NCBI RefSeq assembly: GCF_029854155.1
Contig: NZ_CP122958.1
Location: forward strand, 1,164,001 to 1,228,000
Direction of reading: 5' to 3'
Origin: Methanonatronarchaeum sp. AMET-Sl
Lineage (GTDB): Archaea > Halobacteriota > Methanonatronarchaeia > Methanonatronarchaeales > Methanonatronarchaeaceae
Length of the DNA: 64,000 nucleotides
Numbering within the stretch: the stretch's first letter is position 1; each line of letters opens with the position of its first letter. Made by a program: the position numbers and the translations under genes. The notes under the pieces are model-generated. The model saw only the letters and a program-made list of their open reading frames with translations. It was not told the DNA's origin and ran no database searches. Positions 23,789 through 36,145 of the stretch are shown here, piece by piece.

Positions 23789-23970
23789 AATAATCACATC
23801 CAAAACTGGTATAAAACAGGTTTGAACTCAAAAAACCCTTTTTTTAAGTCTCCAAACAACCCATACCAGAATTCCTAATGACTATTAGTAATCAATTATT
23901 ATTAAGGTTTTTGACACTAAAACTATACAACAAAACACAAAAAACCCAAACAAAAACTGGAGAACAAAAA

Positions 23971-24699
23971 ATGTATAAAGAAAAAGACGTCATAATAGCC
24001 GGAAAAAAACAAAAAAAGAAAATACCAATAGAAGAACCAACCTCACTATTCATAAATGGTAAACACTTCAAAACATTCATGATCACTCCAGAAATGAAAA
24101 AAGAATTCACAATAGGACACCTAATATGCGAAGGCCTAGTATCCAAACCAAAAGAAATAGAATCAATAGACATTGAAGGAAATGAAATAAACGCAATACT
24201 AAAAGGATACAAACAACAACCAAGCCAAGGACTAATCGTAAGTGGGTGTGGCGGAGGAACAAACTACCTAGACGAAGAAAACCTACCAAAAATCAAAAAC
24301 ACAAAAAAATTCAACCTAAAACAAATAAACCAATTCATGATAGAAGTACTGGAAACAGGAAAAAGCAGCGGACTACACAGCAGTGGAATAAAATCCCAAA
24401 CACAAAACTTCCAAAAAATCATCAAAGACATAGGACGACACAACACAATAGACAAAATAGTCGGTGCAGCAATAAAACAAAAAATCAACCTAAAAAACTG
24501 TTATATAGTATCAACAGGCAGAATGTCATCAGACATGGCCCTAAAATGCGCAAAAGCCGGAATACCAATAGCAGGATCACATAGATCACTAACCACCCTA
24601 GCAATAGAAATCGGAGAAAAAACCAACCTCACAATACTAGGAAAACTAAGCAAACCCAAAAAAACAGAAATATACACAAACCCAAACCAAATCAAATAA
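23971..24699 (+). CDS. fdhD: FdhD-like sulfurtransferase for formate dehydrogenase
   Basis: FdhD carries sulfur from a cysteine desulfurase to the molybdenum/tungsten bis-MGD cofactor of formate dehydrogenase. The 242-aa protein has [32 protein letters not shown] and [14 protein letters not shown]. The usual CxxC loop is reduced: SGCGGGTN retains only one cysteine. ATG 23971 follows GGAG by a normal spacing; the open frame further upstream is not FdhD-like. Its presence implies a Mo/W formate or formylmethanofuran dehydrogenase elsewhere in the genome. Confidence 0.9.
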   Translation: MYKEKDVIIAGKKQKKKIPIEEPTSLFINGKHFKTFMITPEMKKEFTIGHLICEGLVSKPKEIESIDIEGNEINAILKGYKQQPSQGLIVSGCGGGTNYLDEENLPKIKNTKKFNLKQINQFMIEVLETGKSSGLHSSGIKSQTQNFQKIIKDIGRHNTIDKIVGAAIKQKINLKNCYIVSTGRMSSDMALKCAKAGIPIAGSHRSLTTLAIEIGEKTNLTILGKLSKPKKTEIYTNPNQIK

Positions 24700-25010
24700 A
24701 AAAGACCAAAAAAGTCTACAAAAAAAACACAAAAACCTATTCCACCTCTTAAAAAATAAATTTACTACTAAAAATCCTCTCTCTATCAAAATACAGTATT
24801 TTAGATCAATATATCCACCTGTACTTAACACTCTTGAACCCAGCTTTAAACATAAAAAAGACACATACCAAAGCTGACATGAACCCATTGAATATATACC
24901 AAACCTTGTTTAATATTTAGTTAAAGAGGTATTTGATTAAAGATTTTCTATATTCCTTCTTTCTTTTAGCGTTTAAAGGTTTTTAGTTTATTGTTCTCTT
25001 AGGTGGGTTC

Positions 25011-25937
25011 ATGAATAGCGTTATAAAAGTTAAAAATTTGGTTAAAAAATTCAATGGAATTAAAGCAGTTGACAATGTTTCTTTTGATATAAAGACTAAC
25101 GAGGTTTTTGGTTTCTTAGGACCAAATGGAGCTGGTAAAACTACAACTATCCGTATCCTAACTGGCGTTTTAGCTCCAGATGATGGTGAGGTGGAGTTTA
25201 ATGGAGTTGATGTCTCTAAAAATAAAATAAAAATGAAAGAAAAAATAGGGGTCGCACCTGAAATCTCTAATGCATATTCTGAATTATCAGGTTTCCAAAA
25301 TCTTGTTTTAACAGGCCAGCTTTATGGCCTGTCCAAAAAAGAATGTATTGATAGATCAAAAAAATTAATAAAAGAGTTTGGGTTAACCGAACATTCAGAT
25401 GCTTTATTTAAAAACTATAGTAAAGGCCTAAAACGTAGATTGATTCTAGCGATGTCGTTAATAAATAACCCAACCATTCTTTTTCTAGATGAACCCACAT
25501 CTGGATTGGATGTAAAAAGTAAACGATTTATCCATAATAAAATTAAAGAGATTAATGACAAAGGTGTCACTGTTTTTTTAACCACCCACAATATCTTAGA
25601 GGCCGATCAACTATGTGACAGAGTCGCTATAATCAATAATAACCTGATTGTTGTTGAACGGCCTGAAATACTTAAAAACAAAATTGAAGAAACAAAATCA
25701 ATTATAGTTTCTTTTAGTAGTAAACTAGATAAAAATCTCCTTACTCAATCTCAAAATGCCTTAAAGGTTACTAAAGTCGGTGATAAATATAGGGTTTACT
25801 CTAACAACATTGATGGTTTGATAAGAGAAGTAATCGAGTTAACCGAGCAAAAAGAAATTGAAATTGTTTCTCTAGACACCAAAGGCCCTAGTTTAGAAGA
25901 TGTTTTCCAGAAATTCACGGAAGGAGGAAGCCAATGA
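25011..25937 (+). CDS. ABC transporter ATP-binding protein
   Basis: A 308-aa ATPase of the ABC-2 exporter/drug-resistance class. Walker A is GPNGAGKTT, the signature YSKGLKRRLILAMSL replaces the usual LSGG by YSKG, Walker B is ILFLDEPTSGLD, and the switch histidine is in TTHN. A C-terminal about 90-residue extension is typical of the DrrA-like group. Its last 4 bases overlap the permease start. Substrate unknown. Confidence 0.94.
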   Translation: MNSVIKVKNLVKKFNGIKAVDNVSFDIKTNEVFGFLGPNGAGKTTTIRILTGVLAPDDGEVEFNGVDVSKNKIKMKEKIGVAPEISNAYSELSGFQNLVLTGQLYGLSKKECIDRSKKLIKEFGLTEHSDALFKNYSKGLKRRLILAMSLINNPTILFLDEPTSGLDVKSKRFIHNKIKEINDKGVTVFLTTHNILEADQLCDRVAIINNNLIVVERPEILKNKIEETKSIIVSFSSKLDKNLLTQSQNALKVTKVGDKYRVYSNNIDGLIREVIELTEQKEIEIVSLDTKGPSLEDVFQKFTEGGSQ

Positions 25938-26668
25938 ATTTTGATATTTTCAAAAAAACGACTCCATTAATAAATAAAAATCTCCGTATTTATTATTGCA
26001 AGGGCCCCGTAGTTATTTTTGGAATATTAGTACCAATGTTCTTCTTCCTGGCTTTCAGTTTAGGAAGAGATATGACAACTGTTTTCTTTGCAAGTGGAAT
26101 AATAGGAATGACTCTATGGTTTACTGCTACATCAGTTAGCCCAGTGATAACGCCTTGGGAAACCCGAGAAAAAACATTGGAACGACTATTAACAATGCCA
26201 ATAACAGTAAGAAGCATAATTCTGGCAGATATCATATCTTCCTCTATCCTAGGAATATTGATAACCGGTGCAGCAATCATATTTATAGCAATATTTATGG
26301 ATATCGTGATCTATAACCCAATAGTTCTATTTCTTGCTTTAATTCCATCAGCTTTTTGCTACTCTGCTATAGGCTCGTTAATGAGTGCTTATCCAACAGA
26401 CAAGACATCTGACGTGATGATGGTGGCTACATTAATAAAATTCCCCATAATATTCGTCAGCGGGATATTCATACCAATAGAAGAACTACCAACAGCAGGA
26501 CTTGCAATAGCCTACCTTTCCCCATTAACATACTTTGTGGAAACAATAAAAAACGTATTAACAGGCTCCAGCGCTATCCCAGAACTAATATTGATATGGA
26601 TACTTGCAATCATATTTACAATAATAGCAATAAAAACACATAAAAAAACGATCCCAAAAAGAATCTAA
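25934..26668 (+). CDS. ABC-2 type transporter permease
   Basis: A 244-aa membrane protein with six predicted helices: VVIFGILVPMFFFLAFSLG, VFFASGIIGMTLWFTATSV, a long ILADIISSSILGILITGAAIIFIAI, LFLALIPSAFCYSAIGSLM, FPIIFVSGIFIPI and a C-terminal LILIWILAIIFTIIAI. The motif FVSGIFIPIEELP before helix 6 is typical of ABC-2 permeases. It forms a two-gene exporter with the overlapping ATPase. Confidence 0.92.
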   Translation: MNFDIFKKTTPLINKNLRIYYCKGPVVIFGILVPMFFFLAFSLGRDMTTVFFASGIIGMTLWFTATSVSPVITPWETREKTLERLLTMPITVRSIILADIISSSILGILITGAAIIFIAIFMDIVIYNPIVLFLALIPSAFCYSAIGSLMSAYPTDKTSDVMMVATLIKFPIIFVSGIFIPIEELPTAGLAIAYLSPLTYFVETIKNVLTGSSAIPELILIWILAIIFTIIAIKTHKKTIPKRI

Positions 26669-26744
26669 AAAACAATGATAAATAAACATCAAGGCAAACA
26701 AAGAAATAAAAAATAATACCATTAAATATACATAGTTATTTGGA

Positions 26745-27491
26745 ATGAAATCCATAACAATGAGAAATACATTATGGGCTTGTATGCGGGATAGATATTA
26801 CCAACTAAAAGACGAACCCGACTTCTCAAACTACATAAAAAACCTAATAAAACTATTGGACCAACCCTTTCCACAACAACAAGAGGCTGATAAATACTTC
26901 CCCAAAGGAGTTGGCCTGATAGAACTATATAATGAAATTAATGAACAGACCGGAGAAATACCAGAAGATACAGAACAAAGAGAAGTCTACCTAAAACTTG
27001 CAGTTGGAGCGAAATACAAAGAATACCAAGAACTAACCAAAAAAACAAAAAGACAACTAGAAGAAATGATCGATTTCTATAGTTCACAAAGGAAAAAACC
27101 AGTAGAACTAGAAAACCCTTCTGCAATACTTTCTATTCTCGGACTACCAGATGGAGCCCTTAAAGAGGGAGCTAAAATCTGTATAAAAAAAATACTAGAT
27201 CTTGGAGATGATGTAGAAGTAAGTATATCCAAACGAGGAAGAAAAACAACCCCTAGAATAAAAAGAACAACAAATCGATATAAAGCAGTTGTTTTTTCCC
27301 GATATGGCCGGCCCTTCTGTAAAATCGGAGCCAACTCTAAAAAACTCGATGTCGGAGACGCAGAAAAAAACAAATTTGAACCAAAAACCTATCACTCAAA
27401 AAAACTCCAAACCAAAGAACAACTGATAAATGAATTTCAAAAACAATACAAATCAATAAAAAAAGCTTACAACGACCTCGAAAACATATAA
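26745..27491 (+). CDS. Uncharacterised protein upstream of a DUF2201/VWA gene
   Basis: A 248-aa soluble protein I do not recognise. It is mostly helical and basic, with [21 protein letters not shown] (about 107-127), then a hydrophobic helix [19 protein letters not shown], and a Lys/Arg-rich [17 protein letters not shown] that could bind nucleic acid. It precedes the VWA-like gene by 17 bases. In other genomes a MoxR-type AAA ATPase usually holds that place, but no Walker motif is present here. Confidence 0.75.
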   Translation: MKSITMRNTLWACMRDRYYQLKDEPDFSNYIKNLIKLLDQPFPQQQEADKYFPKGVGLIELYNEINEQTGEIPEDTEQREVYLKLAVGAKYKEYQELTKKTKRQLEEMIDFYSSQRKKPVELENPSAILSILGLPDGALKEGAKICIKKILDLGDDVEVSISKRGRKTTPRIKRTTNRYKAVVFSRYGRPFCKIGANSKKLDVGDAEKNKFEPKTYHSKKLQTKEQLINEFQKQYKSIKKAYNDLENI

Positions 27492-27508
27492 AAAATGGAT
27501 TAATAAAA

Positions 27509-28759
<1,251 letters not shown>

Positions 28760-28803
28760 AAAAATATACCTAAAACCTTCAAAAAACCCTAAAATCTAAG
28801 AAT

Positions 28804-29478
28804 TCAAGCCAAAACCAAACCAATAACTATAAATAACTGAGCTAAACCGTACAACAAAATAATAAATGGCTCTAAAAACATAGAAAATAAATACCTACTC
28901 CAAGCAATCAATAAATCAGAAACCAAAAACAAAAAACCCCCAAAATACGTTAATAAAACCGATATATTAAATAAAGGCTCAGAAGGCAAACGTAAAGCAC
29001 TAACAAAAACCATTAAAACTAAAATAAACGCATAAATAAACACATAAACACCTTCTTCACTCAAACGACCTCTAAACCTATAAAGGAACAAAAAAACCAC
29101 AAACAATGGTGGTAAAAACAATATATACCTTAAAGCAGAAACCGCAAACAAACTCGCACCACTTGAAACAACGAAAAAAACAATATAAAACAAATGAGCC
29201 ATAAAAAAAGAAAACAATCCAAACAAAAAACACCTATCACCACTAAACATCAAAAAAACATCTCCAAATAAAGACAAAAATAACGCCAAAACAACAAGAA
29301 AGTCAACAACCCTCAAATCAACAAAAACAATAAAAAAACCAATTAAAGATATCATTAAAAAAGGCTTCAACAACCAACGTAAAAAAACAACACTATCACC
29401 TAACAACACAATACCAAATTCTACAAAAAATAAACAAAATACCAAACCCAAATAAACCAATAAAAAACCAAACAACAT
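28804..29478 (-). CDS. YhhN/TMEM86 family membrane protein
   Basis: A 224-aa integral membrane protein with about eight helices. The family pattern is present: LLKPFLMISLIGF at the N-terminus, LALFLSLFGDVFLM and GLFSFFMAHLFYIVFF. Some eukaryotic and bacterial relatives are lysoplasmalogenases; the archaeal substrate, if any, must be an ether lipid and is unknown. Coding-strand composition is strongly T/G-rich, following the local strand bias. Confidence 0.82.
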   Translation of the reverse strand: MLFGFLLVYLGLVFCLFFVEFGIVLLGDSVVFLRWLLKPFLMISLIGFFIVFVDLRVVDFLVVLALFLSLFGDVFLMFSGDRCFLFGLFSFFMAHLFYIVFFVVSSGASLFAVSALRYILFLPPLFVVFLFLYRFRGRLSEEGVYVFIYAFILVLMVFVSALRLPSEPLFNISVLLTYFGGFLFLVSDLLIAWSRYLFSMFLEPFIILLYGLAQLFIVIGLVLA

Positions 29479-29669
29479 TCCAATTATATAAATTTCTAAT
29501 CAAGTAAAATAAAAACTACGTAAAAACAAAAAAACAACAAACAAGCCCCATTAAGTTAAACATCTAATCGTTTATTTCATTTATCTAAATAACCTACCAA
29601 TCAAACGAACAAAGTAAAATTAATCAAGACATCCAACTTCCACTTAAGTAAAAGGACATATTAGTTTTT

Positions 29670-30191
29670 TCAAATCCTATCCATCAATTCTTTTTTCTTT
29701 TCTTCATATTCCTCATCTGAAATATTACCTTTCTCCCTTTCAGCTCCAATTCTTTCTAGTTGTTCGACCGGATCCTGCTGAATTTTGTCCTGTAGATCAC
29801 GTATATGCCCAGATATCTTAACACCCCTACCCTCAGTTGTAATCATTTTCATCTTCTGTTCTTTAGTTGTTATCCGCATTATGTCGAAACCTTTCCTTTC
29901 TTCCACTTGTATGTCAAGGATATCCTCAAGCCTAATGTCTTCGAATCGCCTTCTTTTTCCAAGCAACTTGGTTTTTTCAGAATTGTATACTATCAATCTT
30001 TTGTTAGTTAAAGCTATTATTGATTTGTCTTTATCCTTTATTTTAAAGGTTGACATCATCTGGATTTTTTCGTGTGGACCAAGCTTCTCACTTAAACCAG
30101 AATACTCATTGACTCGCGGACCACCAACTTTCTCAATTTTTTCAAACTCCTCTTCTTCATCCTTAGTAGGCTCTTTTTCAAAACAAACCAT
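29670..30191 (-). CDS. PH-like domain protein with C-terminal SHOCT motif
   Basis: A 173-aa protein. Residues 35-125 form a bacterial-PH-like beta domain (IIALTNKRLIVYNSEKTKLLGKR, the common 'T..R.i.y' pattern), and residues 140-173 are a SHOCT oligomerisation hairpin (LERIGAEREKGNISDEEYEEKKKELM). These two modules often occur together in small cytoplasmic or membrane-associated proteins. No catalytic function expected. Confidence 0.8.
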   Translation of the reverse strand: MVCFEKEPTKDEEEEFEKIEKVGGPRVNEYSGLSEKLGPHEKIQMMSTFKIKDKDKSIIALTNKRLIVYNSEKTKLLGKRRRFEDIRLEDILDIQVEERKGFDIMRITTKEQKMKMITTEGRGVKISGHIRDLQDKIQQDPVEQLERIGAEREKGNISDEEYEEKKKELMDRI

Positions 30192-30335
30192 TAATACCGC
30201 CCCAAATCTTCAAATGTACTTTTCATCGTTACACTGAACACTTTAACCATTTAATGGTATAATGTCTTCTACCTTTAAACTTAGCATATTCCTTCATTAA
30301 ATTATTTATGAACTTCCAACAATATATAAATATCA

Positions 30336-31385
<1,050 letters not shown>

Positions 31386-31714
31386 AACCAAAAACACACC
31401 AATAAACCAAAAAAATCCACATAAAAATTAAATTTCCCAAAAAACCAATCAATCTAAAGAATATCAAAAAAAGTAACACCCTACCCAATAACTAAACTAC
31501 AAAAATCCAAAACTCATAAAAAAACAATAAAAAATAGATTTAAAACTCAACATCACAAAATAATTAAACTAAGCACAAAACACAAAACTACAACCACAAA
31601 ACAAAAAAAAATAAAAAAGATAGAGAGTTAAGCTCAAGAACTATAAAGCTCCTAAACCCAAAACCCTCAATATCTACTCTCTTTCAAAGAAATACCTTAC
31701 GTTGTCAACCACCA
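31386..31714. other. AC-rich non-coding spacer
   Basis: About 330 bases between two convergent genes, with A/C runs and no coding signal, repeats or strong hairpins that I can see. Confidence 0.5.
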
Positions 31715-32728
31715 TTATACAGGCTGACCATTATCATCGACAGGCGTTAAAGTAACTTGCCACTCTCCATTTCCATTGCTTATAATTTCTTCAACCAGTA
31801 TAAGTTCCCATACACCTTGATCATCACCAAGTGCCCATCCAACAGGTTTACATGGTTCAAGATTATCCCAAGTAGATGACCATCCATTTGCGTATACATT
31901 CACTTTGATTGGTTCAAACCCTACGTTATGTAACCACATCCTGTCCCAAAATTCATCAACGTCAACTATATCTCCAACTTCAAGCTCGGTTTCCTTATCT
32001 GTATCATATAGCTTTAAAGGGACTTCAGGTTCTGTTAAGTCTACTACTACGTGGTCTTCTAATGTTGTTTCATCGTTTGTTTGTAGTGCTTTGAATGTCA
32101 TTGTGAAGTTGAATTGGTCTCCTTGGTATTCGTTTCCTGCGTCTGCTGAGAGTTTGTATGTTTGGTTAACCATCATGCTGTCTCCAGGTTCGAGGACTCC
32201 GAGGAACATCCAGTTGCAGTCTACATCGCCTACTGTCTCTATATCAAATAGACAGAGCGGTATCTGTTGACCATCGATTGTCAATGTGTATTCTGTTTGG
32301 TTGTGTATGTCGTCTATTCGGTTTATATCTACATTGGTTACGTTTCCTTCTTCATCGAATTGTGGGTTTGCTTCTATTGTCCATTCTGGTTCTGATGAGA
32401 ACATTTCATTAGTTACTGGACATTCAAAACGTTCTAGTCCTGTGTTGTAGTCGGTTACGTCTATATGTTTGTATATTAGTGCTGGGTTTGTTCCAACGTT
32501 GGTTAGTTCTACGTTAGCTTCTTCGGTTGTTTTACATGGCTTCATGTCTATCATTTCGAATGATTCCATCCATGGGTTTTGGTCGTTTATTGCTATGTCT
32601 ATGGTTCCTGCTTGGAACATTCCATCCGCTTGTTCAGTGTCACTGAAATATGCGAATGTTCCTGCACCTGCAGCAACTCCTATTAGGCCGATCAGCAATA
32701 CGCTGAACAAAGCCTTTTTAGATATCAT
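31715..32728 (-). CDS. Secreted TasA/camelysin-like protein
   Basis: A 337-aa exported protein. The N-terminus is a SipW-type signal: KKALFSVLLIGLIGVAAGAGTFAYFSDTEQ, with cleavage expected after the Gly/Ala stretch. The mature start SDTE..A..F.AGTIDI is the TasA/camelysin hallmark of amyloid-like surface fibre proteins. Six cysteines (e.g. KPCKTT, ERFECPV, DVDCNW, LEPCKP) could make disulfides. Paralogue of the gene at 34732. The specialised signal peptidase is not in the window. Confidence 0.82.
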   Translation of the reverse strand: MISKKALFSVLLIGLIGVAAGAGTFAYFSDTEQADGMFQAGTIDIAINDQNPWMESFEMIDMKPCKTTEEANVELTNVGTNPALIYKHIDVTDYNTGLERFECPVTNEMFSSEPEWTIEANPQFDEEGNVTNVDINRIDDIHNQTEYTLTIDGQQIPLCLFDIETVGDVDCNWMFLGVLEPGDSMMVNQTYKLSADAGNEYQGDQFNFTMTFKALQTNDETTLEDHVVVDLTEPEVPLKLYDTDKETELEVGDIVDVDEFWDRMWLHNVGFEPIKVNVYANGWSSTWDNLEPCKPVGWALGDDQGVWELILVEEIISNGNGEWQVTLTPVDDNGQPV

Positions 32729-33458
32729 CTATTTTCACCTTGCATAGAGATATTGATTTAGTGTATATAATGGGGTATGTAGGTTTTTTATGTTTATTAA
32801 AGCCTTTATTGAGAGTTATTTTTGTAAAACACTTATTTGTGGTGTTTTTTAGTTATGTGTTTTAGAGATGTTTTTATAAACGACTGTTCTGTAATAACCT
32901 GAATGAAGTAGTTTTTTTGTTTGACCGTTCATATGTCCTATCGCGAATGTATGGATTGACGTTGTATGGAAATGAACTCTATTTTGGTGTTGATGGTTTA
33001 TTTTTTCTTCCTTTAAAGATTCTAAAGACACCAGAAACCCAACTTAAAAGATACAGGTTTTAGACCTTCACTCCAAACAGATGTTAGGCATGTCTAGGCA
33101 TATCTAACTCTATAGAAATAAACAATAATTTTCAACCATCACCTAAAACCAATAGATAAGCGGTTTACATTCTACCAGAAAAACTAAACCTCTCTAAAGT
33201 TCTTGAGAAAACAGTTTTTGAATCAATATATAAAAATTAAAGTAAAAATCCTTACTGATGCCTAGATTTTCTAAGTACAAGATATTTTTAAATAATTAAC
33301 TATTTTTCTTAGATATTAGGGTTATAAACTTCCTAAACGGGCTAGACGTAAATATTAAGAAAGTTTCTTTTGATATATACTGTGGTCGTTAGAAGGGACG
33401 TTGTAAAAAAAGACAGGATTATGGCATTTGCTATACAACTAAGAACTAGGTAAAGTAA

Positions 33459-33560
33459 ATGCCTAAGAAAAAAACACCCGTAAGAATTGACAAAGAACTA
33501 CACCTATGGGCTATAGAATATGGCTTCAATATCTCTCGGTTCCTAGAACACCATCTTTAA
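33459..33560 (+). CDS. Short ribbon-helix-helix-like peptide
   Basis: A 33-codon frame, too short for most gene callers. It begins MPKKKTPVRIDKELHLWA and continues with YGFNISRFLEHHL, the beta-strand, helix and N(I/V)S..L turn of CcdA-type ribbon-helix-helix antitoxins. It stops where helix 2 should continue, so it is a very small RHH protein or the truncated remnant of one. No toxin gene is next to it; tRNA-Leu lies 40 bases downstream on the other strand. Confidence 0.5.
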   Translation: MPKKKTPVRIDKELHLWAIEYGFNISRFLEHHL

Positions 33561-33597
33561 CATAACAAATCAAGTTTGGAGATATCTAGGAAAATTG

Positions 33598-33686
<89 letters not shown>

Positions 33687-33882
33687 AACAAACAGGAAAA
33701 AGACTTCAAATATTGTTTAGACCCTCAAAGAGGAAGTCAAAAAACCTAACCTTACTCTAATATTCCAGTTTATAAACTTCCTTCCATACTTAGGGTCAAT
33801 TACTTTTATTTGTTTCCCATTAACCAGAATCACTATATATCTAAACAATAACCTAAACAGGAAATAAGTAAATTAGATAGAG

Positions 33883-33911
33883 ATATATAGTTTAATATAT
33901 AAACTATATAT
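33883..33911. promoter_or_regulatory. Perfect palindrome overlapping the promoter of the DUF3243 gene
   Basis: ATATATAGTTTA (33883-33894) and TAAACTATATAT (33900-33911) are exact inverted repeats around a 5-base spacer, ending 3 bases before the ATG at 33915. The repeat contains the TATA-like sequences, so a dimeric regulator bound here would block transcription of a leaderless or near-leaderless message. Confidence 0.6.
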
Positions 33912-33914
33912 ATA

Positions 33915-34208
33915 ATGAAAATTAAAGCTGAAGAAAAAAAATGTGTAAATGCGTTTGATTATACAGGTGATTGGGACTCATGGCTAGACCGACTTCATGG
34001 AGGAATGAAAACTGCAGAAAAACTCGGTATGTCCGAAGAAAGAATCCAAAAAATAGGCAAAAGACTAGCAGATCACCTCTCAAAAAGCATTTGTGCTTCA
34101 ACTCCAGAAGAACAATTAATGAAAGACCTCTGGAACGTCGCAAGTGAAGAAGAACGAAAAACCATGACAGCCGTTTTCTTCAAACTTCTAGATAAAAGAG
34201 GGTTGTGA
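33915..34208 (+). CDS. DUF3243-like small helical protein
   Basis: A 97-aa helical protein that matches DUF3243 as I recall it from Bacillus: DWDSWLDRLHGGMKTAEKLGMSEERIQKIG, then TPEEQLMKDLWNVASEEERKTMTAVFFKLLDK. The N-terminus carries one cysteine. DUF3243 has no assigned function. It is monocistronic and preceded by the perfect palindrome at 33883. A bacterial-type family in this context hints at transfer. Confidence 0.78.
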   Translation: MKIKAEEKKCVNAFDYTGDWDSWLDRLHGGMKTAEKLGMSEERIQKIGKRLADHLSKSICASTPEEQLMKDLWNVASEEERKTMTAVFFKLLDKRGL

Positions 34209-34731
34209 AAAAAACCCATAACTAAAATAGGATCCTAAAACCTGATTTAAGATAAACTATTCTCTCTAATTCGTTCATACCAACTTGTTCTTTGAGGATG
34301 ATATAACTGATCCGACTGATCTAACCAACGTAACCCAATTTGATATAGTTAGTTCATACACGCCTACAAGACTGGATAGAGAGCTCTTAATGTCTCTACC
34401 CAGTCACTTCTCAATATATGTCCCACCATTCTTATTAGCATTATCTTTTAACCAGAACCTACTGCAGAGAACCCAGCATTGACCAAATCGCTCCGTATTC
34501 TCTTTTTCACTACCCCACCAACAAATATCTACACCTAAACCTCTATCTCCCCAATAAAAACCAATATATCATAACCCGGGTTTAAAACTACATCTTCATC
34601 ACTAGAAAAATAAAAACCTCTTTTAAAAACATCATAAAAAATAGTAATAATTTAACAGCCTTTTTTCACCTTATACTGCTCCATACCTGCTTATTATCCA
34701 AAAAACCAACCACTATTTAAGTAGATTTGCA
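34209..34731. other. Non-coding region before a surface-protein gene
   Basis: About 520 bases. A 66-codon frame from 34285 has no recognisable motif and an ordinary non-coding composition. No strong hairpins seen. The last part is the promoter of the gene at 34732. Confidence 0.45.
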
Positions 34732-35946
34732 ATGATACTTAAAAAAACTTTGCTCAGTCTAATATTAATAGGTATAATAAGTTTATCTATAACAGGGGCA
34801 ACCTATTCTTTTTACTCAGACACAGAAAACTCTGAAAATATAAAACTAACAGCAGGAACAATTGACATATCAGCTGGAATAGACCTCGCAAATCTACAAA
34901 ACCCACTAGACATAACAATAACAAAAGAAATCAACAATGAAGAAAAAAAATGGATAAACACCACAATTAAAAACATAGGCACAAACACAGCAAACATATA
35001 CCAAACAACCCAAACCCAAACCACCCCAACACAAGTAATAAACTACTCCTTAAATATAACTAAATACGAAAACAACCAACAAATCAGCCAAAAACAAATA
35101 GAAAACAAAACAATCAACGAAATCCTAAACCAAAATAAATACCTCGAAACACTTCAACCAAACCAATACCTAAAAATCAACCATGGATTCACAACAGACA
35201 CAGAAACAACCAACAACCTAAACAAATTAACACTAGAAATAACCTTTACAGCCAAACAAACAAACACAGAAACAACCAACAAATTCTACGACAACTACAA
35301 CAAACTCACAATCGAACTAAACCCAACCAACAACACAACAACAAACCAAGAAATAGACAACACAACAACAGAACAACAAATAGACAACACAACAACAAAC
35401 CAAGAAATAGACAACACAACAACAGAACAAGATAACAACACAACAACAGAACAAGATAACAACACAACCAATAACCAAGATAACCAAGAAATAGACAACA
35501 CAACAACAGAACAAGATAACAACACAACCAATAACCAAGATAACCAAGAAATAGACAACACAACAACAGAACAAGATAACAACACAACCAATAACCAAGA
35601 TAACCAAGAAATAGACAACACAACAACAGAACAACAAATAGACAACACAACAACAGAACAACAAATAGACAACACAACCAATAACCAAGATAACCAAGAA
35701 ATAGACAACACAACAACAGAACAACAAATAGACAACACAACAACAGAACAACAAATAGACAACACAACCAATAACCAAGATAACCAAGAAATAGACAACA
35801 CAACAACAAACCAAGAAATAGACAACACAACAACAGAACAACAAATAGACAACACAACCAATAACCAAGATAACCAAGAAATAGACAACACAACAACAGA
35901 GGGTGAAAAGTGTGAGACTCGAGATGTTGAAATGGCTATATGTTGA
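34732..35946 (+). CDS. Secreted TasA-like protein with long Asn/Thr repeat
   Basis: A 404-aa exported protein. Residues 1-45 are a SipW-type signal and TasA-like start (LSLILIGIISLSITGATYSFYSDTENS, then LTAGTIDI), paralogous to the gene at 31715. Residues 45-200 are the globular beta part. Residues 200-389 are low complexity, made of EIDNTTTEQ, DNNTTNNQ and similar units; almost every unit holds an N-x-T sequon, so the domain may be a heavily N-glycosylated stalk. The last 15 residues (EGEKCETRDVEMAIC) differ abruptly in codon composition, suggesting that the original 3' end was replaced by rearrangement. Confidence 0.8.
   Translation: MILKKTLLSLILIGIISLSITGATYSFYSDTENSENIKLTAGTIDISAGIDLANLQNPLDITITKEINNEEKKWINTTIKNIGTNTANIYQTTQTQTTPTQVINYSLNITKYENNQQISQKQIENKTINEILNQNKYLETLQPNQYLKINHGFTTDTETTNNLNKLTLEITFTAKQTNTETTNKFYDNYNKLTIELNPTNNTTTNQEIDNTTTEQQIDNTTTNQEIDNTTTEQDNNTTTEQDNNTTNNQDNQEIDNTTTEQDNNTTNNQDNQEIDNTTTEQDNNTTNNQDNQEIDNTTTEQQIDNTTTEQQIDNTTNNQDNQEIDNTTTEQQIDNTTTEQQIDNTTNNQDNQEIDNTTTNQEIDNTTTEQQIDNTTNNQDNQEIDNTTTEGEKCETRDVEMAIC
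35330..35899 (+). repeat. Nested perfect DNA repeats encoding Asn/Thr units
   Basis: Within the gene at 34732, a 60-bp unit coding for QDNQEIDNTTTEQDNNTTNN recurs exactly three times from about 35477, and shorter EQQIDNTTT units (27 bp) alternate with it. The identity is at DNA level, including synonymous sites, which indicates recent expansion by slippage or recombination and probable length variation between strains. Confidence 0.9.
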
Positions 35947-36145
35947 AATGGCTTGTAGTGGTCTTATGTGTTTGAGTTGATTGGTTTTTGAGTTTTTGGT
36001 GATAGTGCTGTGATCAGTAGGTTGTGAAATGTTGGTTTTTTTGTTTTTATGAATAATTGTTTTTTATTAGTTTTGGTTTTGTTTGGAAAAAACTAAATAT
36101 GTTTTTGGTTAATTTATTATTGGTTTAGGAAATGTTTTAGGGTGT

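Noticed and set aside
34285..34482. A 66-codon plus-strand frame before the TasA-like gene
   Set aside because: No motif, no ribosome site, and composition like the surrounding non-coding DNA.
35295..35896. Three long minus-strand frames of Leu/Cys/Val repeats
   Set aside because: They are shadows of the Asn/Thr repeat on the plus strand, which has the real start and signal peptide.
35330..35899. CRISPR array
   Set aside because: Repeats are contiguous, in frame and without unique spacers; they are coding repeats.
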